A stretch of 64,000 bases of DNA from contig JAQFVV010006238.1 of NCBI GenBank assembly GCA_028023455.1, forward strand, positions 1,989,478 to 2,053,477. Reading direction: 5' to 3'. Shown here in pieces: positions 1 to 11,349 of the stretch. The notes under the pieces are model-generated. The model ran no database searches. It was not told the origin of the DNA and saw nothing but the letters and a program-made list of their open reading frames with translations. The DNA is from Epiperipatus broadwayi (Eukaryota; Onychophora; Udeonychophora; Euonychophora; Peripatidae). How positions within the stretch are numbered: position 1 is the first letter of the stretch; every line of letters begins with the position of its first letter. The translations under genes and the position numbers were made by a program.

Positions 1-299
1 TCTGAGTTTAAGATCAAAAAAACACCCATGGTCTTTCTTCTCATTTGCCTGATAAGGCAGAATGAATGTGTGTGTGCGACCGAAAATTTATATATATATA
101 CAATCATGACAGACAAAAATGAATCATGGCTTTTATTCTCAGAAGGCTATAAAGTCACAGGCCAAGACAGCGGTTGGTGACCAAAGGCGGAGGGTGCTAA
201 GAATATCCTGATTGCGAACCCAAGCTGCCATTTGATGATGACTTTTTATTTAGGTATGTACAACTGCTGATCATTTTCAAGTCAAGGAAAATTGCAAGA

Positions 300-960
300 T
301 TTGGAAGAACTGTCTTATATTAAATGGGACATTATTGAACTTTATGAAGCTAGAAGGAAACGTGAAGAGATAATTGGTTTAAAAGTGAGCATGTACTCTA
401 CTACATAGGCACAAATATTAGAAGTACACGTGGAGTAGGATTAATTATAAATAGAAAGTGGAAGAACAACATTGTGGAGATTGAGGGTGTATTGCACAGA
501 GTGGCAAGATTAGTTATTCAACTTAATAGCAGGTACCAAATGCATATAATTCGGGTTTATGCCCCAACAAGTTCTCTTAGTGATGAAGTAGTAGAAGATT
601 TTTATATAGATGTACAAAAGGTTTTTGATCAGACTAAACAATATTTTAAAATTGTTATGGGAGATTTTAATGCTAGAATTGATAAACAAATGAAAGATGA
701 AAGTATGATAGGTAAATTTGGTTATGGTAATAGAAATGAGAGAGGACATAGACTTGTGGAGTTTGCAGAAAAAGAAAAACTTTATATTATGAATTCTTGT
801 TTTGAGAAAAATGTAAAAAGGAAATGAACTTGGAAACATTCAAATGCAGGTACAGCAGAATTGGATATTTTGACTAACAGAAAATACATATTTCATGATT
901 GTAATGTTCTTAATAAATTCAACACAAGAAGTGATCATTGATTAGTAAGAAGATATGTGT
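300..960 (+). pseudogene. RTE endonuclease domain (broken)
   Basis: This region encodes the AP-like endonuclease that nicks target DNA for target-primed reverse transcription. Joining frames by eye gives the family motifs in order: a GVGFII strand near 440, RVYAPTS near 555, the catalytic GDFNARI near 660, RGHRLVEF near 745, a WTW motif near 828 and a terminal SDH near 935. The longest uninterrupted piece is 117 codons (474-827). The SDH is followed by a stop where the family normally has a basic residue. The N-terminal strand and the first catalytic Glu are not recognisable, so the domain is partial as well as frameshifted. Confidence 0.8.
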
Positions 961-999
961 TAATGCGAAACTAGAGAGACAAAAATTACTAAGTAAAAC

Positions 1000-2960
1000 A
1001 GTATTTACAGTTGATATCCCTGATCTCAGAAACATTCTAATGAATTTAAATTAGAATTTCCAAATTGGTTTCAGGTATTGGTAGATTTTGAATATGATTC
1101 AGATTTGAATGAAATTAATAAGAAAATAACTGATACACTTTTAAAAACTGCAACAAAGATAGCTGTTAGAAGAAAGTCACATTTGACCAATAAAATTTCT
1201 ACTGAGATTATAGAATTAATGAAGAAAAGAAGAAATGTGAAGATATATAAAAATGATGCATTAAAAAGGATTGAATATCTTGAATTTTGTAAAATGGTAC
1301 GGAAAAGAGTTGATAATGATATATCAAGAGTGTAAACAAAATTTTGGTATTGGTGGGAAACTTACATCTGCAATAAGAAAAAAAAATGGAACTATTACTA
1401 AAAAGAGAAATGACATCATGAAATGGGTAGAAGAGTTCTATCAAGAATTTTATAGTAATAAAGAATAATTACCTCCTACATCTATTATATTTTTTTAATT
1501 CCCCCAGAATTTTAAATGAAGAAGTGAGACATGCAATTAAATTGATGAAGAAAGGAAGACTTCTAGTTAATGATGGAATTATAATAGATATATTAAGCAG
1601 GTGAACAAATAAAAAGAATTTTGGCAAAGTTATATTCCAAATATCTAAATGTTAGAGATATACCAAATGATTGGAACCATGCCGTATTAATATTTTAAAA
1701 AAGGTGATATAGAAGATATTAGAAATTACAGACCCATCAGCCTTTTATCACCTTTATGTAAAATTTTTACCAAGATAATTACAACTTGTCTACAGAGAAC
1801 ATTGGATTTCCACCAACCAAGAGAACAACCTGGATTTAAAAGTACTTTTCGCAGATCATATCCAAGTATTGGGAGAAGTTATAGAAAGGACCAATGTATA
1901 TGAATTGCCGTTATGCTTTGGATTTGTAAATTATAAAAAGGCATTTGATTCTATAAACATTTCTTCAGTGATTAAAGCATTGGATCATCACGGTATAGAT
2001 CCAGGATATTGTCATATTCTGAAGAATATTTATAAAAATGCAACAGCAACAATTAGATTACATAATGATACTAGGAAGGTTAACATTGAGAAGGGTGTAA
2101 GATAAGTTCACTCCATATCTCCAAAACTTTTTCCAGCAATGCTGTAAGAAATATTTTGTGGATAAAAATAGGAAACTAAAAGAGTAAAAGTAAATGGAGA
2201 AGTCATTTGGATTTTGCTGATGATGTAATTGTTTTTGAAAATAATGCTTTAGAGTTTCAGGAAATGTTGCAGGAGTTATCAAATGAAAGTAAGAAAGTAG
2301 GACTAAAGGTCAACATTAAAAAGACTAAAGTAATGTTTAATGGATTTTTTCAAAAGATGAAAATAAAGATTGATTAGGGTGAGTTAGAAGTTAACAACTA
2401 TAAATACTTCGGTTCGATTATTACTGCAAATGGAAACATACTGGCTGAAATTAATCATAAAATTAAACTTGGTTGGAGTGCTTTTTGTAGAAATAACTTG
2501 ATACTAAAAGGAAATATGCCTATGTGTTTGAAAAGGAAGTTTTTTAATAAATGTGTTTTACCAGTTCTTACTTATGGATCTGAGACTTGGACACTTAATA
2601 GAAGAGCAATTCTGAGACTTCAGACCACTCAAAGAGGTATGGAGAGATGCTTGTTAGGAGTAACATGAAGAGATCAAAAGTGTATATGGGTAAGAGAACA
2701 AACAGGTATTACTGACATCATTGAAAGAATGAAAAGACTGAAGTGGAGTTGGGCTGGACATATTGCTAGAAGAGATGATAATAGATGGCCAATTGAAATT
2801 TTAAACTGGATTCCAACAGATTGTAAAAGTCCCAGAAAGAGACCAAATGTGAGATGGATTGATGAAAAAGAAAGTGTGCAGGGGTGATTTGGAGAAGAGA
2901 GGCTACAGGTTGGAGAAGATGGATTGAACTTGGACAGACCTTCATCTTGCAGTGTACTGA
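1000..2960 (+). pseudogene. RTE reverse transcriptase (broken)
   Basis: This encodes the RNA-dependent DNA polymerase of the LINE. Visible blocks are an RNYRPISLL motif near 1717, the catalytic KKAFD of motif A near 1937, an SPKLF block near 2112, the FADD catalytic box at about 2210-2224, LTYGSETWTLN near 2565 and the conserved GHIARR near 2755. The reading frame changes several times and carries in-frame stops, for example after 1335, after 1468 and at 2105. Both catalytic aspartate boxes survive, so the decay came after insertion rather than by loss of key residues. Confidence 0.82.
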
Positions 2961-2985
2961 TAGTGATTGACAATGATGATAAATG

Positions 2986-3945
2986 AATTAATAATCCATT
3001 CTGCTACTATGTCCAACTTGAAGTTATATTTCGATGGAACTTGGGTGAATTTATTTTTAGATACCTAAGGAATTCTAAGTAAAGCAAAGATACTTTCTTC
3101 AGATAGTTAGTTACCCATCCAACCATACATGGATGCTATAACCAAGTAAAATCTTGCTAAAGATTGTCCATCTCTTGCAGTGTACACATCTTTTATGAAA
3201 GGAAGTATCTCACAAACCAATGTCAAAAAATAACTATCTATCTTATTTAGGAGATAAAGGATATTACAAATGTTAATTTTAAATTATTAGTAATTATTCT
3301 TTGTAATATTTACACCATCTGTTATTAATTGTTAAATGTGTAGAAAAATTCAATTTTATTTAAACTTTTAAAATACATTCAACTGTTATTAATATAAAAC
3401 ATAGTATTTAAGGCATTTCTAACAGTTGAATGCATTTGAAAAGTTTAAAAAAGTTTGGATGTTTGTAAAGACCTTTAACAATTATTTTTGGTTGATGATA
3501 ATAGTCTAACATATAATTAATACAAACTATCACCATTACAAAGTACCTAAAATTCAATCATTGTAAACATTTAGACAAATATTAATTTTACTTAGTTGAA
3601 TATTAGAAGAGGAGGAAAATTATTACTTGGGAAACTGATCCATAAGAAAAGTTTAAATAAAATATGCAGGACAATTAGGAATAGAATGAATAACAAAACT
3701 ATTTAGGGATGCACTAAATAAGTTATTTCAAAGCCAGAAGAAATACTAAGCATGTTTTGAAGAAGGTTAATCATACGCTTGAAAATACAAAGATAAAAAC
3801 AGAAAAATGTTGTGAGAGGGATTTAAGGCAAGTTGTAAGAAATTGGATCATTGATTGAACCAATCATTTAATCTTGGTTTAAATATAATTTCTGAAATCT
3901 TAATCAAAATGTAAGAGATTTGGCGGATTAGGATAGAGATTGGAG
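2986..3945. other. AT-rich spacer with family-B repeat
   Basis: No gene is seen. At about 3310-3480 there is a short repeat with inverted segments (a TTGAATG...TTTGAAAAGTTTAAA type motif) related to pieces near 4770, 5690, 6140, 32780 and 33290. The rest is unremarkable AT-rich sequence. Confidence 0.5.
3310..3480. repeat. Family-B foldback-like repeat
   Basis: The segment contains TAGAAAAATTCAATTTTATT followed by ACATTCAACTGTTATT, then an inverted version (ACAGTTGAATGCATTTGAAA) about 60 bases later. Similar segments occur near 5690-5765, 6140-6180, 32775-32830 and 33290-33365. This fits an old, short, palindromic non-autonomous element. Its class is unknown. Confidence 0.45.
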
Positions 3946-5256
3946 TACACCTTTACCTCGCTTAGTGATGGCGATTGGTCCTCCCAAACTCATCATTAAG
4001 CAAGAATATCATATACAGAATACGTATTTATAATGGGTCTCTATGCGGAAAAAATTGGTCTGTTCCGGTTGACATAAAATATCCACATTGGTTTCCAAGC
4101 TCAAAGATTTTCTTCATGGCAATGATGATTAAATACGGTATCTAAAAAGAAAAGTTTTATATCACTAGAAAAAAATGCATATTTTCACTGTTTAAAAAGT
4201 ACAGTACAGAAAAAAGAAAGAGAAAGTGAAACTAAATTTGAATTTAAGAGTTTTTATATTCTTCCGCAGAAGTTTTTCATCGTAATGAAAAAAAATCCAT
4301 ACTGAAGTGCATTTTTTTAAAATTTGTATTACAATACATTTATGTGTATTACTTATGTGAAATTATTCAAATTAAAAAACAATGTTAATTATAAATTATT
4401 TAATTGAACATAAAGACTTATTACTGTACTCCAGAGTAACAAAAGGCTTAATGTGTATTGTAAATCAGTCAACTTTAGAAAAAAAAAAATCAACTTATTT
4501 TAAAAGAAAAAAAAATCTAACTTCTAATTTTCTAAAACATATGCTAAGTTTATTTTTATTACTGTATATTTTTAATAATGTTATAGTGCTGCCCACTTAT
4601 TTTAAATGCAATCTGTTTTTCTTTTTAAACTTTTTTTTAATGGTTTTCTTTTGATTTGAAACCACTTGGGTGTACGTAATTAAGGAACACACAGACAATA
4701 TTGGTATTTAGTGTTTCCAGAAAGTTTGTGATGATGGTATTCTAGTTGTACTGTTTTCATAATCTAAGTGTTGAATGTCTAGAAAAATTAAACTTTAGGT
4801 GTTTTTTAAATAATCCAACTACTATACATTATATTTAAATAAAGTTTAATTTTTCTAAAAACATTCAACCCTTATATGTATACAGTATTATAGATTCAGT
4901 AATTATATATATTTTAAGTTTATACATTCTATATTCAAAATACTGAATGCAGCACTAACATTGTGTTTTATGAATAAAATATTGTATGTGCTATACAATT
5001 ACAGCAAAGTCATTACTTGTATACGTATTACAGAAATGTACTTTTGTTTTTGGGTAAATTGAATTTAAAATACCTATTCTCTGATGTCATCAGTGACGCA
5101 AAATTTTAAATGGCTGCCAAAAAATTTAAAAAAACAATTTTTCCGATCGTCATAGTGAATAATCGATTGTAAATCGAAGTAGTGGGTATAAATTGATGAT
5201 GATCGCTATTGTGAAATATCACTAAGTAGCCAATTGCTAAGCGGGGTAAAGGTGTA
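3946..5256. mobile_element. Tigger/pogo deletion derivative with TA target duplication
   Basis: The element spans 3948-5254 and is bounded by TA dinucleotides. The left end begins CACCTTTACCTCGCTTAGTG and the right end, reversed, begins CACCTTTACCCCGCTTAGC, a good terminal inverted repeat. TA duplication and such ends are typical of Tc1/mariner-pogo (Tigger) transposons. The interior from about 4075 to 4450 matches the transposase-bearing copy at 53.3-56.3 kb, but about 1.5 kb carrying the transposase is missing, the junction being near 4064. It is therefore non-autonomous. The 90-codon ORF inside it (4382-4654) is chance. Confidence 0.8.
4770..4869. repeat. 100-bp palindrome inside the Tigger derivative
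   Basis: The arms at about 4770-4797 and 4840-4869 (GTTGAATGT...AGAAAAATTAAACTTTA and its reverse complement) flank a 42-base loop. They belong to the family-B repeat also seen near 3.3 and 5.7 kb. This may be a later insertion into the Tigger element. Confidence 0.6.
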
Positions 5257-7590
5257 TTAACCTGCTACAGTAATTATGGAGAGTTTAGATAGCTTTTTTT
5301 TTATATATAGATGAGGAATTTTAAAATGATCTTAGAATTTTTTTTTTTTTTTTTGGCAACTGGTCTGTAGCCAATTCCCCTAGTTTATAACTTAATATGT
5401 AAACATCTAACTAGTGTTAACTGTGTAGTTATGCAGTGTAAGCCGTCATATATTGATCGTGAAAAACAGGGCAATATCATGCAGATTTTATTGTTAGTAA
5501 GAAGGATTCATGCACTTACTTATAGCCAATAAGTACATTAATTACCTTCTAAAGAAAATAAATTATTCTAAATACAAAAATTAAAAAGCTTAATTTTTGC
5601 CAAGAAAATATATGGGAGGTATAGCATTTGTCTGAAAGTGTGTGGTGATAGTATTGTAATTGTGATTATTCAACTATTTCTATCACCTGATATTAATTGT
5701 TAATTGTTTTTAGAAAAATTCCAATGTTATTTAAACTTTTCAAACATTCAATTGTCAATAATATGACTTAGATTAGTATAGAATACCATGTTTAGAGTGT
5801 TATTGTTCACCTCTCTTCTTCAGATTTGCTAGCCTGACCAATGTCAATACTTATAAGAGAATCAAACCTGGACCCTTTGGATTCATGAATATTGAAATCA
5901 AGACAATACTCTAACCAATTAAAAATATAACCTTGACTTCAATATACACAAATATAAAGGTTCCAGCTGCTATAGTTGGTTAAAACCTTGTCTTAAATTT
6001 ATTATTTATGAATCTAAAGATTCCAGGTTTTATTTTCTTCCTAGTACTATCACTAATTAGACCAGAAATATCTGAAGTAGAAATGAGAATAATGCCACCT
6101 GAAAGTTGTGGTATATACTACTCTGCATGCTATTATTAATAGATAAATGAATGTATTTGAAAAGTTTAAATAAAATTTTAACGTCTAACATACATAAATT
6201 GGGGGGATATAATTTCAACTTGAATGTATGGGTAATAAATAACTTTAACGATAGACGAAACATGTTTAATTGTAAATAAATAATGTTTGCTTTTGATAGA
6301 GAAAAAAATATAGTGTATTTATAGAAGTAATTTTAAATAAATGTCAATTACTTCAATTATTTTTGTGGGGAGAAGAGAGTAGCATTAAATAATTAAGGAA
6401 GTCATGACTAAGCAGTATGGAATATAATAAATATTCATTTCTAAAGAGAAGTTCAACTATATATATTATAAGCATTAGAAGAATTATAAACTGGATTAAA
6501 GAAAGTAAAAATCATTTATATGAAAAAGGGAAAGGTTATTAGTATGCAAGGAATTATATGAAACATTCTTAACTCCGACTTGAGTCTTATGAAACAAATT
6601 TAGTTCTCCATTTGCAGACTTTAGAGAGAGAAAACCAAAAATGCACTTTGATAGAGTTTTTCCAGAAATATTTAAAGTAACTAGTTTTTTATTATTATTA
6701 ATGTGATGAATTTTTAAAGTTTATTAACTAAGGCATGGATTATTAGTAAAGCAATTGCATATGAAAAAAATATATTGTCTATTATTAAAAATACATCTCT
6801 TTTTTGTTTTTTTTAGTAATAAAAGAAATTAACAGAAACTCAGCTTTATTATGTCTTTTTAGATAAATATAAGTTTGCTAATCACAAGAAAAATTAGCAT
6901 TTCAAATTAAATATAACAAATTCTCATATTACTATAAAACAATTGCACAATGTCTGGAGAAATAATAGATATGATGACTCTAGAGTGTTGAGTCTACAAT
7001 AGTACCACTAAATTTTTTCACCTGTGGCTGTCTATATGCCAGACTTTGTAAGAAATAGTGCACAGTATTAAATCAGAAATTGGATTTATTATAGCCAACG
7101 ATGGGCAAGAGTGATAAGATCTGAGAATATAGCAAAATTATTGACTATGAGCAGATTTTAACAACGATCATCAATCATTCAAGATAAGTAAGAAAAATCA
7201 GGCACTGTCTTGTCTAATTCCAAAAGATTGCTAACTTAATTTAAAATTTAAATGAAGTAATATTGGGTAAATTTGGTTATAAAATCAGGTAAGACTATAT
7301 CAAAAAGTATTTACATCATATATATATGTGTGTGTGTAATTTTTACATTAATGTGAGGATTTTTATAGGTAAAAGAGTATTTCAGATTTTTTCAAGTATA
7401 CATATGTTTGTTGTTAATATTAGCATTATACTGGTGTTCAAATAAATCACACTACTCTTTGGTTGGACAGCAGTAGGTCAGTCAAGGATGAAGGAGTATG
7501 CTTTAGGCAAAACGAGAAAACATAAGAGAGATTGAAATTTAGTGAGTTATTTAGTTAATCATCTTATGTGAATTATTCAAATAGCAGATA
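5257..7590. other. AT-rich noncoding DNA with SINE pieces
   Basis: No gene is recognised. The region holds a family-B repeat (5690-5765), a head-to-head pair of tRNA-like SINE heads (5820-6060) and another family-B piece (6140-6180). The 6400-7560 stretch shows nothing I can name. Confidence 0.4.
5820..6060. repeat. Inverted pair of tRNA-like SINE heads
   Basis: On the minus strand (about 5940 to 5860) the sequence reads TTGGTTAGAGTATT, like a pol III A box, and then CCAGGTTTGATTCT, like a B box. On the plus strand from about 5970 a second, more decayed copy reads TAGTTGGTTAAAACC and then TTCCAGGTTTTATTTTC. The spacing of roughly 40 bases matches a tRNA-derived promoter. The two copies face away from a short centre. 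Confidence 0.5.
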
Positions 7591-7594
7591 ATTC

Positions 7595-7960
7595 ATCATC
7601 ATTATTCCCAATCATTATCAATTCACTTTAGGATGAACATCTTTTCCCAGTTTAATCCAGTTTCTCTTATTCTTAACTTCTCTTTTCCACATATACATCC
7701 ATCTCACACATTGTCTCTTTCTAGGTCTTTTGCAATCTTTTGGAATTCCATTTAAAACTTCCACTCTCCAACTATTATATCAATCTATTCTAGCACCATG
7801 TTTAATCCAAATCATTTCAGTTTCTTAATTCTTTCAGTGGTTTCTGTTTGCTCTCTCGTTCCATATATCTGTTTCAGTCTCTTTTTATTACTAGTAATAT
7901 ACATCTCTCATATTTCTTTTGAGTCGTCTGAAGTCTCTATTCTTCTATTAAGACAATTAT
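7595..7960 (-). mobile_element. RTE 3'-end fragment
   Basis: This is the reverse complement of the 3' region of the RTE LINE. It starts with a CATCATCATT tail (7592) and continues through segments matching 2600-2960 of the first element. It is 5'-truncated, as is usual for LINE insertions, with no open frame left. Confidence 0.75.
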
Positions 7961-8833
7961 TATTCTAATAAAAACCCAGCAAAAGGAAGGGGAATGAACG
8001 ATAAATTAAAATTCAAAATTAATCGCTTCATTGTTTAATGTGTTTTCTGATTTTTTCTTCAAATGAAAACTGTTTATGTGTGTTCAAAATTTAAATATCT
8101 AAAGAAGATTGTCTTCTTGAAGGGGGGAAGAGTGTTATAAGTTGATTGAAATGCGTATTTTATATTAATACATATTTAAAAAATTTAAACATATATGCAA
8201 TTTAAGAATTACCTTTAATTCTGCAAAATGCGATTCTTATATAATTAAATTACTTTAATATTCATTAAAAATAATGAGATTCTTTTGTTAATAATTAAGT
8301 TGTGATATGAATTTTAATTGAATAAGTATTTGATTTATATTGTTATAATTAAAATTAATAAAAAATCATTAGTAGTTGTTATTTTATATTTTCTTTTAAT
8401 ATAATGGATAATTTGTTTTTATCTATGATAGAGCTAATGCTAATTTTATCTAAATTGCTAAGATGATGGAGTTAACACGAATAGGTAAATTTTATCAGTT
8501 TTGTTTCATTGGAATTATCTTAAGATTCGTCATCATAAATTACTATTCAGTTCTTTTCACATAGGTTTAAAATATTTATTATGAGTGTGTGTGTGTGCGT
8601 GTGTGTGTGATTAGAGAATCACATTCTCCAAAGTCTCAGGTATATGTAACTTCTTAATTGTTATTATTATTATTATTATAGCTTTTTAATTTCTCCTTTT
8701 TAAAAATTGGATTTTTTTTTTTAAATAGAATCATTCATCAGTTTTATCTAATATTAATCCATTACTATGGTCTCAGATTTCAATCCAACTTCTTGTTTTA
8801 TGATTTTTCCACATCAGCAAATTTTCTTACTCA
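7961..8833. other. Low-complexity spacer
   Basis: AT-rich sequence with a TG microsatellite at about 8584-8610 and a short ATT repeat near 8660-8680. No gene is seen. Confidence 0.5.
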
Positions 8834-9006
8834 TTTCTTTTGGAGTTAAACCACTAAACATCACATGATCACCATCTCATACTAGCACATAATTGTTGTA
8901 AACAAAAGCAAAACTCTCCATACAGTAGGGCCACCCTGTGCTAACCAGAGTAATCAATAGATGCCAGAAGGCTTGTGCATAAAATCCCTATCTAGTGCCT
9001 ATTCAT

Positions 9007-9061
9007 CCAATATCTCCAGACTAGTTTCTGGCTTGTGGCCATCATCAGTGAGGAGCCTTGG
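9007..9061 (-). ncRNA. Hammerhead ribozyme, type I, minimal stem III
   Basis: Read on the minus strand, the 55 nt contain, in order: stem I 5' strand (CCAA, internal loop, TCCTCA), the core CTGATGA, stem II TGGC/GCCA with loop CACAA, the core GAAA, a 2-bp stem III within ACTAGT, and the cleavage dinucleotide TC. Then comes the stem I 3' strand TGGAGA, loop, TTGG. All invariant hammerhead nucleotides are present. Stem I has one mismatch. Predicted cleavage is after the C at plus-strand position 9019. Activity is not shown. Confidence 0.8.
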
Positions 9062-9083
9062 ATCTGAGAGCAGTGCTCTCAGA

Positions 9084-9116
9084 CCCAAGGCTCCTCACTG
9101 ACGATGGCCACAAGCC
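9084..9116 (+). ncRNA. Truncated hammerhead segment
   Basis: A partial sense copy ends inside the ribozyme. It has the stem I 5' strand, the core CTGACGA and the stem II hairpin up to GCC, and then jumps straight into the next sense copy. GAAA, stem III and the cleavage site are missing, so it cannot be active. Confidence 0.7.
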
Positions 9117-9127
9117 TGCTCTCAGAT

Positions 9128-9182
9128 CCAAGGCTGCTCACTGATGATGGCCACAAGCCAGAAACTAGTCTGGAGATATTGG
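9128..9182 (+). ncRNA. Hammerhead ribozyme, type I, minimal stem III
   Basis: Sense-strand copy with core CTGATGA (9141-9147), stem II TGGC/GCCA around CACAA (9148-9160), GAAA (9161-9164), stem III within ACTAGT, and cleavage after C9170. The lower stem I pairing CCAA/TTGG is kept. The upper stem I has two mismatches because of TGCTCA. The core is complete, so activity is possible but perhaps weak. Confidence 0.78.
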
Positions 9183-9296
9183 ATGAGTAGGCACTAGATA
9201 GGGATTTTATGCACAAGCCTTCTGGCATCTATTGATTACTCTGGTTAGCACAGGGTAGCACTACTATATGGAGAGTTATGCTTTTCTTTTGGAGTT

Positions 9297-10344
9297 CTTT
9301 TCACTCTTTTCATAACTATCTACTGGAAACTTGAGTAATCAGTGGGTGCTGGATAATAGTGCACCAGTGTTAAGAGTAAGCAGAAAACCATTAAGAAACC
9401 ACATCACTTTAGCCTAGACATTGTTATACACTAGATGGCATAAAAGTAGTGAGAATTAAACAATGTTTTGTTGGTGTATTGTTGTTTTTCTTTAGGTGGT
9501 ATCTAGTTTTGGATTTAAATTGTCCATCTATTTTTGTTTCTTTTGGAAATGTGTCCAACCGAGCTTCCTTTATGCTTAATTTTTTCAATAATACTAATAT
9601 TATTTCTTCATTATATATTTGTATTTCAATATTATATAGAATACTTATAAATAAAAAATTTTTACTATTTAAAATTACAGAATTCATATCATAAATATGA
9701 ACCTATTCAAACTATTTTATTTTAGTCTTTTGTCTGTTTCATTTAAAAACATGCAAACGGTATAAATTATATAGAAAATGACAGGGCCATCATTTGTTAA
9801 TAATAATAAATTATCTATAACAATGAAATAAGAGAACATCTAGTAAATTCATAATATAAATGATTTATAACACAACAAATCCATTTCAATGCAAATATAA
9901 AAATAAACATTTTTATGAGTAAATGATTCATTGATATTTTTTTCTGTTGAAGTAAAGTGATGTGACTATTTTATAATAGGAATTAAGAATGTAGAATAAA
10001 TATTAATGCTTTTCTGATATTAAGCAGTGTTAGTGTTAGAAATATAATCTTCTACTTATAAATACTAAACTAGAAAATGATATTGAAAAGAAAAAAATAG
10101 TTGATGTTGGATGTATTATGATTCATCAGCAGCAATTGTGTAGTTTAGTTAAACAAGCTTGATTGACATGTAAAATTTTGTACTTTTTAATATCAAATAA
10201 ATAAGCACAGTGAACTGTAAGTCCTTGTAAGTTGATGTTGCAAGTTTAAGATGTAGAAAACTTGAGGGAGGCAAAATATAGAGATGTGGGAGATAGGTGA
10301 AATGTGTTCTTTTCTAGGAAGTTATTAATCACATAGTATGCATG
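9297..10344. other. AT-rich spacer, nothing recognised
   Basis: The two overlapping ORFs on opposite strands near 9.45-9.69 kb have AT-biased, low-complexity translations and no motif. I see no gene, RNA or element here. Confidence 0.4.
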
Positions 10345-10464
10345 TAATGTATAAGTTAAAAACAGGCAAAATTCTCCATACAGTAGTGCCACTCAGTGCA
10401 AGCCAGAGTAATCACTGGATGCCAGAAAGCTTGGGTATAACATCTCTATCTAATGTCTACTCAT

Positions 10465-10519
10465 CCAATATCCCCAGACTAGTTTCTAGCTTGTGGCTTT
10501 CATCAGTGAGGAGTCTTGG
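10465..10519 (-). ncRNA. Hammerhead ribozyme, best-paired copy
   Basis: On the minus strand this copy has core CTGATGA, stem II AAGC/GCTA (three pairs plus an A-A mismatch) with loop CACAA, then GAAA, ACTAGT and the TC cleavage site (C at 10477). Stem I is the cleanest in the window: TCCTCA pairs with TGGGGA over six positions, and CCAA pairs with TTGG beyond an internal loop. Relative to the 9 kb copies, the second stem II pair changed from G-C to A-T on both sides, which supports selection on or descent through a folded RNA. Confidence 0.82.
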
Positions 10520-11128
10520 ATTTGAGAGCACTGCACCTAGATCTTACGGTCTAATGCAATCCTCTAGCAACCAACTTTTATCTCTACTTAACTACATGAG
10601 AATAAAATTGAAAATACAATAATGTTTTCAATCCAAGCTCATTAGCTTATGTAGCCATATAGGTCTGAACTTAGTTCAGTACCCATACATTTTGTTGTCT
10701 TTGGTTCTTTAGTAACCATAGCCACTGCTATCCTATTAGGAAGGATTGATATTCAACCACTAAACATCACATGATCACCATTTCTTATGCTTGCTCATAA
10801 CTGTTACTAAAATAGACAAAACTCTCCATACAGTAATACCACTTTGTGCAAACCAGAGTAATCAATAAATGCCAGAAGGCTTGTGCATAAAATCCCTATC
10901 TAGTGCCTACTTATCCAATATCCCCAGACTAGTTTGCACTAGACATCACATGGTCCCTATGGGTACTGAACTGAATACAGACTTATATGACTGTATAAGC
11001 TAATAAGCGTGGATTGAAAATATTGTATATTCCAATTTTATTCTCATAGTTTTGTAGTTAAGTAGAGATAAAAGGTGGCTGCTGGAGGGTTGCATTAGAT
11101 CCTAAGATCTAGGTGCAGTGCTTTAGGT

Positions 11129-11183
11129 CCAAGGCTTCTCACTGACGAAAGCCACAAGCTGGAAACTAGTCTGGCAATACTGA
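11129..11183 (+). ncRNA. Hammerhead ribozyme, core intact, stem I weakened
   Basis: Sense copy with CTGACGA (position 7 is free in hammerheads), stem II AAGC/GCTG, GAAA, ACTAGT and cleavage after C11171. Upper stem I keeps about five of six pairs. The lower TTGG strand has changed to CTGA, so the distal stem is lost. Confidence 0.7.
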
Positions 11184-11349
11184 ATGAGTAGGCATTAGAT
11201 ATGGATTTTATGCACAAAGCCTTCTGGCATCCATTGATTACTCTGGCTTGTACTGAGTGGCACTACTTTATAGAGAGTTTTTCCTGTTTTAATAACAGTT
11301 ATGAGCAAGCATAATAAATGGTCATCATGTGAGGTTTAATGTATAAGTT

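Larger units (their letters stand above)
1..2985 (+). mobile_element. RTE-clade non-LTR retrotransposon, near full length, decayed
   Basis: A copy-and-paste LINE of the RTE/BovB type (the family behind proteins annotated 'craniofacial development protein 2-like'), coding for an AP-type endonuclease followed by a reverse transcriptase. The order seen is endonuclease (about 300-960), linker (about 1000-1500), reverse transcriptase (about 1530-2600), C-terminal region (2600-2900). The 3' end runs into an ATGATG-type short repeat near 2960-2985, which fits RTE tails. Many stops and frameshifts mean it is not functional. The true 5' end is unclear: the N-terminal endonuclease strand is not visible, and 1-290 may be 5' UTR or flanking DNA. 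At least eight other fragments in the window share its 3' half. Confidence 0.85.
8834..9296. mobile_element. Hammerhead-bearing foldback element, 14-bp target duplication
   Basis: The element spans 8848-9282 and is flanked by the 14-bp direct repeat TTTCTTTTGGAGTT (8834-8847 and 9283-9296). It is a head-to-head palindrome. The left arm is antisense and starts AAACCACTAAACATCACATG. The right arm is sense and ends at the GGAGAGTT sequence. The centre holds three ribozyme segments: one complete antisense, one cut short and one complete sense. There is no coding capacity. The long target duplication argues for retrotransposition rather than a cut-and-paste DNA element. Confidence 0.8.
10345..11349. 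mobile_element. Hammerhead-bearing composite element, 13-bp target duplication
   Basis: The insertion spans 10358-11336 and is flanked by identical TAATGTATAAGTT repeats (10345-10357 and 11337-11349). It contains an antisense unit with ribozyme (10358 to about 10752), the start of a second antisense unit that stops inside the ribozyme (about 10753-10932), and a sense unit with ribozyme (about 10933-11336). The sense unit includes a roughly 200-bp upstream region not seen in the shorter copies. One target duplication around the whole shows that it inserted as a single event. A 94-codon ORF at 10338-10622 is a shadow of the repeat. Confidence 0.82.

Noticed and set aside
4382-4654. 90-codon ORF as a gene
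   Set aside because: Lies wholly within the Tigger deletion derivative and is not conserved in the sister copy at 56.2 kb.
8848-9282. Classical MITE (DNA transposon) reading of the palindrome
   Set aside because: Identical 13-14 bp flanking duplications in three members and the embedded ribozyme fit retrotransposition better.
10338-10622. 94-codon ORF as a gene; similar frames at 28514-28738, 57117-57329 and 20243-20461
   Set aside because: All four are translations of the same hammerhead-bearing repeat, and the similarity follows the DNA element on both strands. No protein is implied.
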